This document shows, in pieces, positions 1 to 12,200 of a stretch of DNA of 64,000 nucleotides. The notes under the pieces are model-generated. The model did not search any database, was not told the DNA's origin, and worked only from the letters and a program-made list of their open reading frames with translations. Both the position numbers and the translations under genes were made by a program. Numbering within the stretch: the first letter of the stretch is position 1; every line of letters starts with the position of its first letter. The DNA comes from Branchiostoma floridae. Its lineage: Eukaryota; Chordata; Leptocardii; Amphioxiformes; Branchiostomatidae. The stretch spans positions 12,290,434 through 12,354,433 of the forward strand of contig NC_049989.1 of the NCBI RefSeq assembly GCF_000003815.2. The letters run 5' to 3'.

Positions 1-61
1 GCAATTTGTGCTTTCTGCCTCATACTCTCAAAATATATGTGAATAAATAGATAAATAAATA

Positions 62-345
62 AAAGGGCCTAGGTGGAGAGGAGGTTGGGGAGGGGGTTAG
101 GAAGGGGGAGGAAGGTAGATAGGCAAAACGGTTAGGGAGGGGGGGGAGGGAGTACGCCAAAAAGGGGGAGAGGGGGTTAGGGAGGGGGAGATAGGCAAAA
201 AGGGGGAGAGGGGGTAAGGCAGGGAGGGGGGTACGGGATTAGGCAGGGAGGGTGATAGGGTGGGAGGGGGAGAGGGAGGGATAGGGAAGGTATATATGTG
301 TGTATGAGCGTGTGTGTGTATGTATGTGTGTTCGTGTGTATACAT
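62..345. repeat. G-rich low-complexity block and TG tract
   Basis: GGGGGAGAGGGGGTTAGGG-type repeats (62-290) with many G runs, then a TG-rich tract (297-345). The open frames on the other strand are compositional. Confidence 0.85.
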
Positions 346-1431
346 ATAATAGTGTTAATATATGCAGAAGTTGCGCTTAACGTTAGCCATCTTGTGCACA
401 CTAGAAACCCTTCTAGATACCGAGATGCGCTAGACAAGAAGACACGAAATGGAATAACAACATGGACCACAGCTCGGAACTACACAATATGAACGTAATG
501 TTGATCAAGTATATTATATACACTATATAATGTCCTTGTATTGATATATTAGACGACAATGCAGTCACACACGTAATAATTACCACCTCGGCGTACTTAG
601 CTCGTCACGTACTTTTGGTGGCCATATCAGTTTAGACCAAAGCATATCAAAGAATGTTGTCTACAGAAGTCACTTGAGTGGTGACTGTATACTGGATATT
701 GTGAAATTAAACAAGCAGTATACATGATACGAGTTTTTGAAAACATTAGTCAGACTCTCCCTTACTTCGAATTCGAGAGAATTCGTGAGAACTGCAGCCA
801 ATGCAGCCAAAATGCTATCTTCGATCTTCATCAACATAATATCTTTAAAAAACGTGTATTCACACACTTCTTTCAAATTGTGAGTCACCAATATGATATG
901 TTCAAGTTTAATGATCAATTTTATTTATACCATTTATTAATGTACATGTTGATCAATGTTTAATCTTGTTCTGACGTAATTTGAAGTGTTTTACGTACAT
1001 AGCACATAGCATGTAACGCGTTAGGCATAGCTGGGATTCTCCTTGTATAATGAACGATCCACCGAATCAGAAGATAGGAATGTCTCAGCTCATTCGGGCA
1101 AACATAACAAGAAAGCCTCTTTAAAAAAGCTGGCCGGTGCGTATTTTGGAAAAAGCCTGGATGTTAAACAAAATCCCACGAAAAAAAGAGTTTTTAAACA
1201 TCGAATTACTGAATTGGTCTTTCTTCTATTAAAAAAACACTACATGAGATTTGTCTAACAAAGAAAAAAAAATTAGCAAGTGGGGTACCGTGCTGTAAAC
1301 CGCTCGGCCACGCTGGCTCGATTACGCAATAGCACGTATAGAAGGGCTATTTGGTTAAAGTGACCGATCCATGCATCCATGCATCCATTGAAAATGCATC
1401 CATTGAAAGACCCGCTTCTCCTGTCTCAAAG
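346..1431. other. No gene recognised
   Basis: Only short frames without motifs. A small ATGCATCCATTGAAA repeat lies at 1370-1408, just before the exon 1 copy. Confidence 0.6.
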
Positions 1432-1525
1432 CCGGTGCGTCGCGCAGGTGTGCACGCCCCCTGCCAACATCCCGGCGAACTGCACCGTGCTGATCATAAT
1501 CTCCCCATAGCTGTCGTTGGGATAG
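1432..1525 (+). pseudogene. Second copy of PKS exon 1 (decayed or alternative exon)
   Basis: This stretch encodes PVRRAGVHAPC...NLPIAVVGI plus a G before GTGAGT at 1526, the same ending and splice phase as the exon at 9130-9235. Similarity runs on for about 200 bases into the following intron (CTGGGCAGCCCAAAAC occurs near 1670 and 9370). It has no in-frame ATG; the frame is closed upstream by TAG at 1339. A possible acceptor (CTTCTCCTGTCTCAAAG) ends at 1431. It may be an alternative exon fed by an upstream start, or the relic of a duplicated gene. No second PKS body follows it in this window. Confidence 0.6.
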
Positions 1526-1794
1526 GTGAGTCGATCTTCTATGCACATAGTTACTGCTGTATAGAAACTGCTTTAAATTCAATAAGGGAGGCGAACTGGA
1601 GATAGAATAGAACTGATTCCATAACCTAAGGCCATACTAATTTGAATATATGGATAACACCCTCTGGGCAGCCCAAAACGAGGCGTGCCCCCCCCCCCTC
1701 AAAAGCTACATCTACTATTAGAGTGCATAGCAAACGATTTTTGTAAACAGACTAAACGTATGCGAGCGTTATTATCATCCATATATTAAAAATT

Positions 1795-2230
1795 TACGTG
1801 TAAATGCGGGGATTTAATTACTCGGTAGCGGGGAATGGAGTGTTCGCTGAGGTTTTGAGTTCGCGGTGGCGCCATACACCAAAGTCACATAGTACTGTAT
1901 GTTTGCGGTGGGTTAGAGTTCGCGGTGAAGTTGCCTCGCGAAAACGGCGAACATCGCGAATATTTCTGCATTTACAGTAAATGTGGCCTTATGGCGCAGC
2001 TGAGGTAGGCTATGGGACCGGTGAAGTGAGGTGAGGTGAGGTAAGGTGAGGTGCGTTGAGGTAAACTATTCACATGTCAAACATCATCCACTGACACGGA
2101 AAGTCACCCCACAAGTGAGGACACAGTTTAATACTCACTTCTGCATGGCCTGTCTAATCGCTTATCGTCCTTCACTGTCTTATCGCGACGGACAAGTCGG
2201 CTACTGTCAGTGGACTGTTTACCTCCATGA
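1795..2230 (+). repeat. Segment duplicated near 10749-11150
   Basis: A degenerate MITE (to 1979), then AATGTGGCC, AAACTATTCACATGTC, CATCATCCACTGACACGGAA and GTGAGGACACAGTT. The same order occurs at 10949-11140. Together with the exon 1 copies, this points to one local duplication. A short GAGGT repeat (2025-2065) lies within it. Confidence 0.6.
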
Positions 2231-2679
2231 AAAATGGAGGTATAGTTTTGAGTGTGTCTGTCTGTGTGTGTGTCTGTGTCTGTGTGTGTGTGTTTGTGTT
2301 TCCGGATATTTGTGGACATCATAACTCGAGAACCTCTTGATGGACTACGATGATATTTGGTATGTGGGTAGGGGCTGGGAAACAGCTCCCAGACCTGGTC
2401 GTCCCTCTTCTGCCATTGATGAGGCATCTGTTAATTGGAGGACCAACCTGGGGTGTCCTACTAAAACGGTGTCCAGAGCTGCATCAAACAACGGGAGAAA
2501 TGTATAACTCTGGGTGGGTCCTATGACATGTAGAGAAAGACTAAAAACTGTGCCAAGTTTCTTTAATCTCCTGCTATGGGAAATGGGTCAGGGGCATTAC
2601 TGATTGAACGCCCCTCGTATCTGCCACTCAAAAATCATAGCGCTAGCCATGGCATGTCCAGAACTCGAGATATTGAACA

Positions 2680-3760
2680 CGGAAACGGGTACCATAACAA
2701 ACCCCCACATAACCACCAAATATCATGCAAAACCATCTACAGCTTCTCGTTGTCCGCAAACACACACACACACACACACAGCCCGCTGCAGTACCGACAG
2801 ACAATACCGGGTGAACTCAACCTTTGTTTTCCCAACCGCTACTCAAATACCAAGAATCATGAAGATCCATCAAATACCAAGAATCATGAAGATCCATCAA
2901 ATGCCAAGAATCATGAAGAGCCATCAATCGGTTCTTCAGTTACATAATGACCTACATAATGACTTTCTTAACACTACGGCATAACCCAAAATATACCTTC
3001 TTGGTGAGGGTAATAACAAGGCCACAGAACCACCACGCTTTCACTTTCTCATGCCACGTAAGGATCACCGAAATAAGGGGGGAAAACACCCCTTCACATC
3101 AAAATGGTAAAACCCCTTCCAATCATACACTTCTGCTTAAAGCGATAGTCCTCTAACAAAGAACATGACACCCCGTTAACTAATAAACAACGTCAGGTAT
3201 ATTGATTTCATACTAAAAATAATGCAAATCCACCAATCCCTGCTTGACTTATCCTCTTCCAAAGATAACAACAAAATCGCCCACTGCAGTTCAAAACAAG
3301 CCGCCAGGGGGGCAAAAAGTTACACGACTTACTCCCTGCCCGAAGACGTATCCACTATTAAAAAATCATGAACCTGGCACTTGAGGACAATTTTACCACA
3401 AACTTTGAACCTCCGCTGCAGTACCTTAACTCGCCGGAGGAGGCCCATCATCGAACTTGACCTTCATTTTCCCAACCCCCACATAATTACGAAACATCAT
3501 ACACAACGATCCACAGCGTCTCGAGTTATCTTGTACGAAAACACACACACAAACACACTCGCCCCGCTGCAGTGCCCACGGAAAGTGCCAAAAGGCCCAT
3601 TATCGAACTTGACCTTCATTTTTACAATCCCACATAACTACCAAAAAATCATGCAAAATGATCCACAACGTCTCGAGTTATCTTGTACGCAAACACACGC
3701 ACAAATACACTCGCCCATTCCAGCTGCAGTGCCGACGGTATTGTTGTTTTTGAACAGGAC
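2680..3760. repeat. Three diverged repeat blocks with (AC)n tracts
   Basis: Similar blocks near 2690-2800, 3470-3590 and 3620-3745 share CCCACATAA, CATGCAAAA or CATACACAA, TCTCGAGTTATCTTGTACG, an (AC)n tract and GCTGCAGTGCC. Between them, 2845-2925 holds a 27-bp unit three times (CCAAGAATCATGAAGATCC). The open frames here are by-products of repeats. Confidence 0.65.
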
Positions 3761-4855
3761 CTTCGTAACCGCTACTCAAATACAAGTATCAGTAAGGTCC
3801 ATCCACAGCTAATCTAGTTATATGCTGTTGACCTACATATAGAGACACAACACTCAAAACATAACCTTGCTATAATGGCGAAGGTAACAACAATCCACTT
3901 TTCATTTAGGTAGAAAGATCACGTGCCACTTATCCACGTGTATCTCCATCCTGCCGAGGCCGAACAGACAACGTACAGTACCTTCACCTCATTCGACCCC
4001 ACTACGACCTGTTTGCATCAGACCAATTAGTATACAGGAACATAGCATATTTAATAAGTGCACGAGGTGTGAAATGTCCTCTGCAGCTTCAGCATATTCG
4101 TCCGACATTACTGAAGTAGCGTGAAGGAAACTGAATCAATGGACAGGGAATTAACACTGAAGCAAAACCAGTACCCCCAACCGCCTGACTGACATTCAAC
4201 AAGTCGGAAAGCACCGCCAGCTTTATCCCACAAATCATCAATCATATGGATGATCCAATGAGCCAGAAGTGGTGATAGGTTACTGTATGGGTGTGTTTCT
4301 TAGCCTTCTAAGCAGGCTTTAAGTGAGTCTAGCTTATTTTTCTGATGGTATATGAGTTCTATTGCGCTCGGTTTGTATTCGACTCGGAGCGTGTGGAGAT
4401 TGTCAACTATGACTCCTGTGCAATAAAAATTGAGTACTATAGAATTTGGTAACAATATGACTATGTTATCAGAAAACAAAGCCTGACTCGCTGAGCCTGT
4501 TAAGGGGGCTACATATACCTTGCCTTTGAAAAGCTGTCAAAAACCAGACAGAACTGTCTGGTCACGGGTGCCCAAGATGTCGGTCTGCTGGGTGTAGATT
4601 GAGAGTTTTCGCAGGAACTCCGCAAAAAAATTGAACGTTCAACGGCATCCGATACGAATGAACCAGTGTCGTGTCGTCCAATGCAAGGTAATTATATCGC
4701 TCTCTTTTTATAGACTTCCTAAGTAAAAATAAACTAACCTGTGTCGTAGGGGCGTTTGTACGCGTACGCGTCAGTTCAAACACGTACTCAAACTTCATTA
4801 TTTTCACTCCGCGTACCGAAGGTACGCTTCGAGTGAAAATATTGTTTTCGTACCG

Positions 4856-4985
<130 letters not shown>

Positions 4986-4999
4986 CCTGTCACGACCTT

Positions 5000-7760
5000 T
5001 AAAGTGTTTCCTCTCCGTCGTTCTTAGCCCGAATGACCTGAAATTTGGCACAAGTGTACCTTGGGTCAATACCCTCAGACGTTTTTTTCGGTTTTTTGAT
5101 AGATACTTTTAAAATGATTTTATGGATGTTTTTAGGTGGTGTTTTGACCGAACTGTATAATTGTGCCTCCCGTGCCCAGGTATTAAACCCAAGGGACCCG
5201 AAATTTGGTATGATAATGCATGAGATATTTACTAAAAGAACCCTGTTATCATTTTTGGCACAAAATCACTTAAAAATGATTTATAAGCCAATTTGGCGGG
5301 GTTTTTCGTCTGCGTTTTCGTCTTCACCGCCTCTGAGCGTCTCACCATATATGGTAAATGACGTAATCACCTTCCCTGTGGTATGACCAGGTGGCGGCCG
5401 TGCACGTGGTCACCCCTGCTTGCTCTAATTAATTAATATTAATGAACACGCGTCGCAAACGTCATCCGGCGAATGCGGGTGTTGTTGGAATATCTGCTGT
5501 TATCAAATTCATGAACGACGAATAATGACACGGTGTGAGGGCATTGTTCTCAGTGCTATTGTCACCAATTCAAATCAAATTTATTGTCACAAACCTCGAC
5601 GCAAGCACAAGATACGTTGGCACATTTTAGACAGGAGGCCACCCTCAGTCAAGTGTAGCCTCTACCAGGCTCCACGGATCGGTGGTCTAATTGTAGAAAG
5701 TGGACAAATAGAGTCAATAGTATGCTAGGAGAGTCGGCCGGCCAGAGGATTCATTTCAAGTGCAGGATTCACCACAGAACAAGTCATCAACAACAGAGAG
5801 AAAAATATCGCAATCCCAGTGCGAAAACCACAACGCCTAACGTTAAAGCTCAGAGCTGTTTGGCATGGTCGATTTGGCGGTGCTTGAGCCCCGCTGTTAC
5901 ACTGTCCACAATTAAAAGCCGCTCCGCGTCAAAAAAAATAGAAGAAATTGGTCAGGAAAAGACAGAAAACACGCCAGATAAGTTAACGTCACATGGCCGA
6001 GGACTATAGTTTGCGACTTGCAATTTGCCAGGCCGGCCAACACATATAGGCCAATTAACTCCAACCAAGAAGGTTATATACTAGGCTTTTATTCCTTGAA
6101 CTTGGCAAAAGTCCTCTATTCAACCAGGCGGAAGTCTGGTAGTGACTAATCAACCGCCGCGCGGGTCGCCTTGCTGCCACATGTACACATGAGCACATAA
6201 AAAAATAATGACATATGTATTAGCGTTGAATTATTATTTTTGAGAAGGTTCCGTTTATCACGGAACTGCTGTTGTTTCAGAAATCTCACTGACTTTTGCT
6301 TGCAAACACGTAAATTCCTAACTTGCAACTACAGTATTCTCAGCGGCGCTCAACGCGTTCCTACGTCTCACCATTTGTGGTAAACAAAGCCGACAAAAGG
6401 GTCCTTGAACACGCAGCTGGCAGGTGTCTCGGTAGCCAATCAGCAAAGACTTCGTACTACTTAGTGGATCACGTGCGCAGTGCCGCGCATAATAAGGTTC
6501 TCGAGATCTGTTAGTTTATGTGAAAAATAAATGGAACTTTAAGGTTATAACAGACGTATAATTACTGCAATTGCTGAGTCCTTTTAGACAAAAAGCATAC
6601 AAAACATTTAGATATATGAAACAGACTTCGTGCAAACATACAGTGGCTAATAATCTTTGTTCATCAATATAATGTATTACCTGATTAACTCTAGGTATAA
6701 AAACGGAATGTGATCCTTTTTGTCTGAATACAATGTGCATAACTTTATATGTATTTGTACTGATAATGTCATTGCAGTTCAGCCATGATATCCAATCGGA
6801 TTTTTAAAAAAATGCACTTTGCTAAAAACGGCTAATAAGCATATCTTGGTAAAGAGTTAAAAGTGTAGTGAAGTTTGTTTGGAGAGGTACCGGTCTGCTT
6901 GTATGAAGATTAGTTATGCTTGTGACAACCTTGAATAAAAAAATAATTTAGTGCAGTAATTGCCCTTGCCTTGTGTAAATAAGCAGGAAAACTTTAATCA
7001 TAACCACGCTATTGTCTGCTGTGGGTACGTAATACTAACGTTTAGGGTCGCATAACGTGTTAACGCATCTGTAGAAAAAATACAACACAATTTCCGTTTG
7101 TGAAATAAAACCTTTTTTCTTGAAGTAAAACGGTGTCTTCTTTGTTAATGTGTGAAACACTAGCATGTTGTGTGCGTGTTGTTATCAAGAAATAAAAATT
7201 GGATTACCGTATACATAATAAAAATAGTATAGTAGCAACGTAGTTCCAGGTCATTCTCACATGGGATTTATTTTTTTCAAATTCAATTTTGGAACAGTCC
7301 ATGTTTGCATAAAGGGGGAGAGCGGAGTGAAAATAGCTGAATTTGCTCCTAAGCAAATGCCGGCCTTTCTAGTTATTATTATTGATTTCTTCATCCATGT
7401 GAATTTCCAACGATGCATCATCAATACAAATTCAGCTTTATTTGCTTATTGTGGAGTAATATGGGCTTCGGCACTGGGTTTACCCAAGTCGAAAAGCCAA
7501 ACTAAATGACCCCCTGTATAATATGTTTAAGGTCGTATGGAGTAAGTGACATTTTAGTTAGTGCCATACAATTTGAGTAGCCGCTCTTGCTTTTTGGCGC
7601 AAAGATTCTCGTGTTTTTATTGATACTCGTACAAGATTCGTGCATTTTACATAGTGATTCATGCGTTTTTATGATATTTGTGCGAATGCCAAGGCAAGAC
7701 TGACGTCACCCGACTAATGACGGGATGGGAAAATTAGTCACCGGTAGCGAGACGTTGTAT
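5000..7760. other. No gene recognised
   Basis: Mostly AT-rich sequence with diverged repeats (CCCGAATGACCTGAAATTTG near 5028 and CCCGAAATTTGG near 5198 are related). Apart from the MITE fragment at 5640 I see nothing functional. Confidence 0.55.
5640..5745. mobile_element. Fragment of the long-TIR MITE family
   Basis: Contains GCCTCTACCAGGCTCCACGG and AAGTGGACAAATAGAGTCAA, as in the left arms of the elements at 41744 and 61253. The matching right arm is only faintly seen near 6005-6050. Confidence 0.5.
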
Positions 7761-7761
7761 A

Positions 7762-8111
7762 AAGCTTAGGGCACAAACCGCCGTGAGCGTGCGTGCAATT
7801 TGTCCATGCGATTCTTTGGAAAGACACGTCCGCTACGTATTTCTGAAAACATTCAAGCTGTACAGGGCAGGCGCTAGGCGCGTCGCTTGTACTGGTACGT
7901 ACGGGGGGTGAATCCGCAGCCCGATGGCACACAAAAATTTGCTTGCACGTTAAGTTCTACGGCGACGAGTCTTCGTGCTCCGAAATCCGTCGGATTCCCA
8001 TGAGTTCGTACGGAGGCGGTACTTATCCCTTACGGATCCCAAAAGATTGTCCACGTTTTGGCATATAGACAGCACGTATTTGCATGTACGGCGGGTTGTG
8101 CCCTTAGCTTG
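7762..8111. mobile_element. 350-bp MITE-like element
   Basis: The ends AAGCTTAGGGCACAAACCGC (left) and GGCGGGTTGTGCCCTTAGCT (right) are imperfect inverted repeats of about 22 bp. There is no coding potential inside. Family unknown. Confidence 0.6.
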
Positions 8112-8339
8112 ACACAGGCTAACCCAAAATGTTTTGTGATAACCACACCTATAATTTTCGCTCTATGTTGTCGGCCACTCTCTTGCCCCATTTGCTTCTC
8201 GTCATATCTGGTATCTATTTACGAGTAGTCATGAGTGTTGGACGTCGGACAAATAAGAAAATGTGAAATGTTGAATGATTATAACCAATTGTAACTTCTT
8301 CTGTGAAAAAGGTTGGTTTTTGTACTTAGTCATTTCAAT

Positions 8340-8650
8340 CCTGATAAGCGCTATATCATGCACATAACGAACAAACGGACTCCAAATGTGTCCCTTACCA
8401 GTTTTGTGATCAGACATTAGCAACCACAAAAACCCACCCATACCTGGGTGTTACATTAACAACTGGCCTGAAGTGGGGTGTCCATGTTAACAAAATAACA
8501 ACCAAGGCTAAACAGACATTAGGAGTGATCAAACGCAACGTCTGGGCATGCCTAACCAAGGTGAAATCATATGCATACACATCACTGGTAAGACCGAACC
8601 TTGAATATGCCGCTACAGTATGGGACCCGTATACAAAATGCCACGTTGAT
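8340..8650 (+). mobile_element. CR1/L2-like RT C-terminal fragment
   Basis: The + frame through 8441 encodes YLGVTLTTGLKWGVHVN, then KAKQTLGVIKRN and LVRPNLEYAATVWDPYTK, the classic thumb-region signature of CR1/L2-type reverse transcriptases. The piece is truncated on both sides. It is followed directly by a (GATT)n-like repeat (8645-8750). Confidence 0.75.
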
Positions 8651-9129
8651 AGATCGATCGATTGATCGATCGCTTGAACGCTTGATTGGTTGGCTGACCG
8701 ATTGATTGATTGATTGATTGATTAATCGATTGGTTGGTCGGTTGGCTGGTTGATTAATAGATAACCCATGAGAGCATATGAGATGGTGGTTTCGACTGTG
8801 GCCCTGTGGTCGGCAGTGGTGGTTGGTAGATTGGTCATTTTCAAGTTCTGTTTGATTGACGGATTGAATGGTTCATAGGTATGCGTCCAATTTAACCATT
8901 TAAGCAGCATTATCATTTTGGCATACGTATGCATTTTATGCTCTCTTTCACGATATCGCTTGATCAGTTTTGAGACATTGTTGTCTTGTTTTCTCCGTTA
9001 TGGACATCATGTTAGGAATAAACGTCACGTAGACGACATCTCCTTTCTGTTTCCTTTTGTCGAAAATTATCAATTTTGTCCGCAGGTCGTCACCAGAAAG
9101 AAGACAGTCTCAACAGAACGACTTGCACC

Positions 9130-9235
9130 ATGCCACTTGAAGGTACAAAACGCGCAGGTGTGCACGCCCCCTGCCAACGGCCTGGCGAACTGCATCAGAC
9201 TGATCAAAATCTCCCCATAGCTGTCGTTGGAATAG
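9130..9235 (+). CDS. PKS exon 1: start codon and first KS strand
   Basis: ATG at 9130 opens 35 codons ending PIAVVGI, then one base (G) before the donor G|GTGAGT at 9236. The exon at 22626 starts with GT TGC CGG, so the join reads VVGIG-CRMPGG, the standard N-terminal KS motif. The exon may extend 5' as untranslated sequence to an acceptor (TTTTGTCCGCAG) ending at 9085. The match in both protein motif and splice phase is strong evidence although 13.4 kb separate the two exons. Transcript data would settle it. Confidence 0.85.
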
Positions 9236-12200
9236 GTGAGTCGACCTTCTATGTGCAGAGAAAGTGCTGTAAATGCAGTAAGGGAAGCGAACTGGATCTA
9301 GGATTAAAAGAATAGAATTGATTCCATCCTCTTGGGTTATACTGATTTGAATATATGGATGACATCCTCTGGGCAGCCCAAAACTGATGCGAGGTACCGG
9401 TGTGCCAGAAAGTTTGTGCCCATTAATTAAATGCTGCATCTATCATCAGAGTCACTGCACGAAAACAAGAATACCTAGCAATGTCTGGTTTCTTACACTA
9501 CCGTGGAACTTGACATGTCCTGGTCGTATAAACGAATTTCTAGCCACGGTGTCTCCGGTGCCGAATATCCCCAATCATTGCCGGACATGGCCATGTCCGG
9601 TAGTTCGCGATACCCGCACACTGCGTGTCTTGAGAAGTGGTTCAGTGAAGGGGTAGTGTGTATTCAAGTGATAATTGCTATCAATGTTTGTTTTTTTAAG
9701 AAAACGGTACTGAAAACAGTATAAACCTATCCATAGAATTAAAAAAACGAAAAACTTCTTTCTCTGTATCTTATTTCTTGCATTAAAAAAGCTTATGATC
9801 CTGATAACATTTTAACGTGTGTATATTCAGCTTACGGTACCGCAGAGTGACTTTACAAATTTCAAAGTTTGCACATGCTGCATGAATTATAACATATGAC
9901 AGTGCAACAAAATTTTTGACAGTTGAACATGTCTATTTCGTAACATGAAATGTTTCTACCCCGTATACTCAACTTTTCATGCAGTGAGTTTTCGCAAACA
10001 ATATTTAAAAAATTAGAGTCCATTCCAAGACACCATGAGGGTTTTTAGGCGATATTTATAATTAGTCTGAATTATTTTGAATAAAAGAATATCTGAGCCA
10101 CAATAACTAAATCATTTTCAAAAAACTGACTGAGAAAGTACTCATATATTTGAATTCCTTTGAATATTTTAGAAACATTTTGAAAGTAACTGTACAAAAA
10201 TATCTTTATTTAGAATAATTGTGATACCTCTGTGTGATTATTTCACATTTACAAATATTTACAAAAAATGGTAAACCTCGCCAAATGGTTAAATTAGTTT
10301 ATTGCCCCCATAAAAGTAAGCCCTATTGTTGCATCTGTATATTTTTAGATGTCACTGCTGGGCACTGGTGGGTCCTTTGTGGTGGGCCATTGTTGCATGG
10401 CACCCAACCACACTTTGCAAGGATGTGTGAATTGCTATCTTCCCAGCCCACTGAACCATTTTTAAAAAATGGTAGAAAATGGTAAATAATGGTAGAATCC
10501 TGTTATCATTATTTAGAAACAATTAGAAGTATCCAATTCCACACGATGAATATTTCCAAAGTTTTACAGGACCAGGTAATATTTATAAAGTTGAAACAGT
10601 GTTACAAATATTTCTGAAGTATCAAATGTCCCAGACATATAATTACAAAACTTTAAAATCAATTCTAAACAATGGCCACAAACATCCGCATGGTGTCTTG
10701 GAATGGACTCTAAACGGACAAAAAAATTATATCATCCATATAATGATGTACTGTAAATGCATTTAAGTTCGCGGGGATTTAAATTCGCGGCAGAGGGAAA
10801 CTCCGGGAGTGTTCGCTGAAGTTTAGAGTTTGCAGTAGCGCGCCCATACACTGTAGTCACATACTGTAATGTAAAAAATGTTCACAGTTGGCTTGAGTTC
10901 TGTGAGCGGTGATATACAGCTATCGTGAACATTTCTGCATTTACAGTAAATGCGGCCTTTTCTAATTATTACCGCGCAGCTGAAGCAAACTATTCAAATG
11001 TCACACATCATCCACTGACACGGAAAGCCACCCCACCAGTGCAAGTGAGGACACAGTTACTCACTTCTGCATGACTTGTACTGTCTAATCGCTTATGAGG
11101 TGACGGTGAAGGACCGACCAGTCGGCTACAGTTTGGACTGTTCGCAATTGTATACAGCCATGTCTGATGTGTGTGATCATTTGTTGGAAATGGCGTTGCG
11201 GACCAATTAGAATTCACAATGAACGCACCTTTTTGCCGAACAATTTTCTCTTCGCAAGCTCGCATCAGTTTTCGAGTTCACAGTGAATGTCAGCCGTGCA
11301 ACAAACAAATAAACAACATTTTGCAACCTTCGTGCCTTAACGTACTGTAAATGCAGAAACTTTCGTGGTGGATTAATATTCGCGTTTTTCGCGGCGGTCG
11401 CTTCACCGCGAATTTAAAACCACCGCGAACATTTTTCCATCACAGTAAGAGACTACAGTGCATGGTGCTACCGCGAAATTAAAACCACCGCGAAAAGTCC
11501 ATTTTCCCGCTACCGCGAAATTAAATCACCGCGAACTTAAATGCATTTACAGTATCCTGAGGCGCTAGAACCAGTAATTAAGTTGCGCAAGCCACTGTGC
11601 GCATGCTTACTATTGAAGGTGAAGGTTGAGGAATGACATGTATCTAGATGTCTTTTGAAGTGATTTTTTTTGGTTGTCATTGATATGTTATTGTGTCGTA
11701 CCTGGTTAAATAGTTATAAAAACATGGAAAACTTCAATTGGGAAGTTGCAATTCAGCACCAGAGTAGTAGAACGGGCTTTCGGAATTACTGCCAAATACC
11801 AAAAACTGGATAAAAGTCTTCCTTTTAAAGAGTCCTGAACTCCACAAGATCGTGTTAATTTCCCATAGTTCCCATGGTGATTTTAGGAAGTAAAACATGC
11901 ATGCTATTTCACATTCTAAGATATGATACCCACTAGTTTCGTCTACATCAAAAAGCTTTCAGGATTGAACATTATCAAACACTCTAATGTCACCACTGGT
12001 AAAAGAGGATAGTTTACGACTTTATTTAGGATAGTTAGCGAGTTTGTTGTAATGTTGTTGCAATTTTCCAAAACAAGATATAGCTGTAATTTTTACGACA
12101 TGTGCGCTTATTCGGAAAAAACGTGCTAAATGTGACAATATTTGTGTACGAAAATTCCGTGACAAATATAGCCGGCCCTGATTTTTTAATTTTATTTATT

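Noticed and set aside
2046-3812. Frames of 90-140 codons with HTHTHT or SLCVCVCV
   Set aside because: They are due to (AC)n/(TG)n tracts and diverged repeats.
8645-8760. GATT/GATC-rich tract as a CRISPR-like or regulatory array
   Set aside because: It is a degenerate simple repeat without spacers, in animal DNA.
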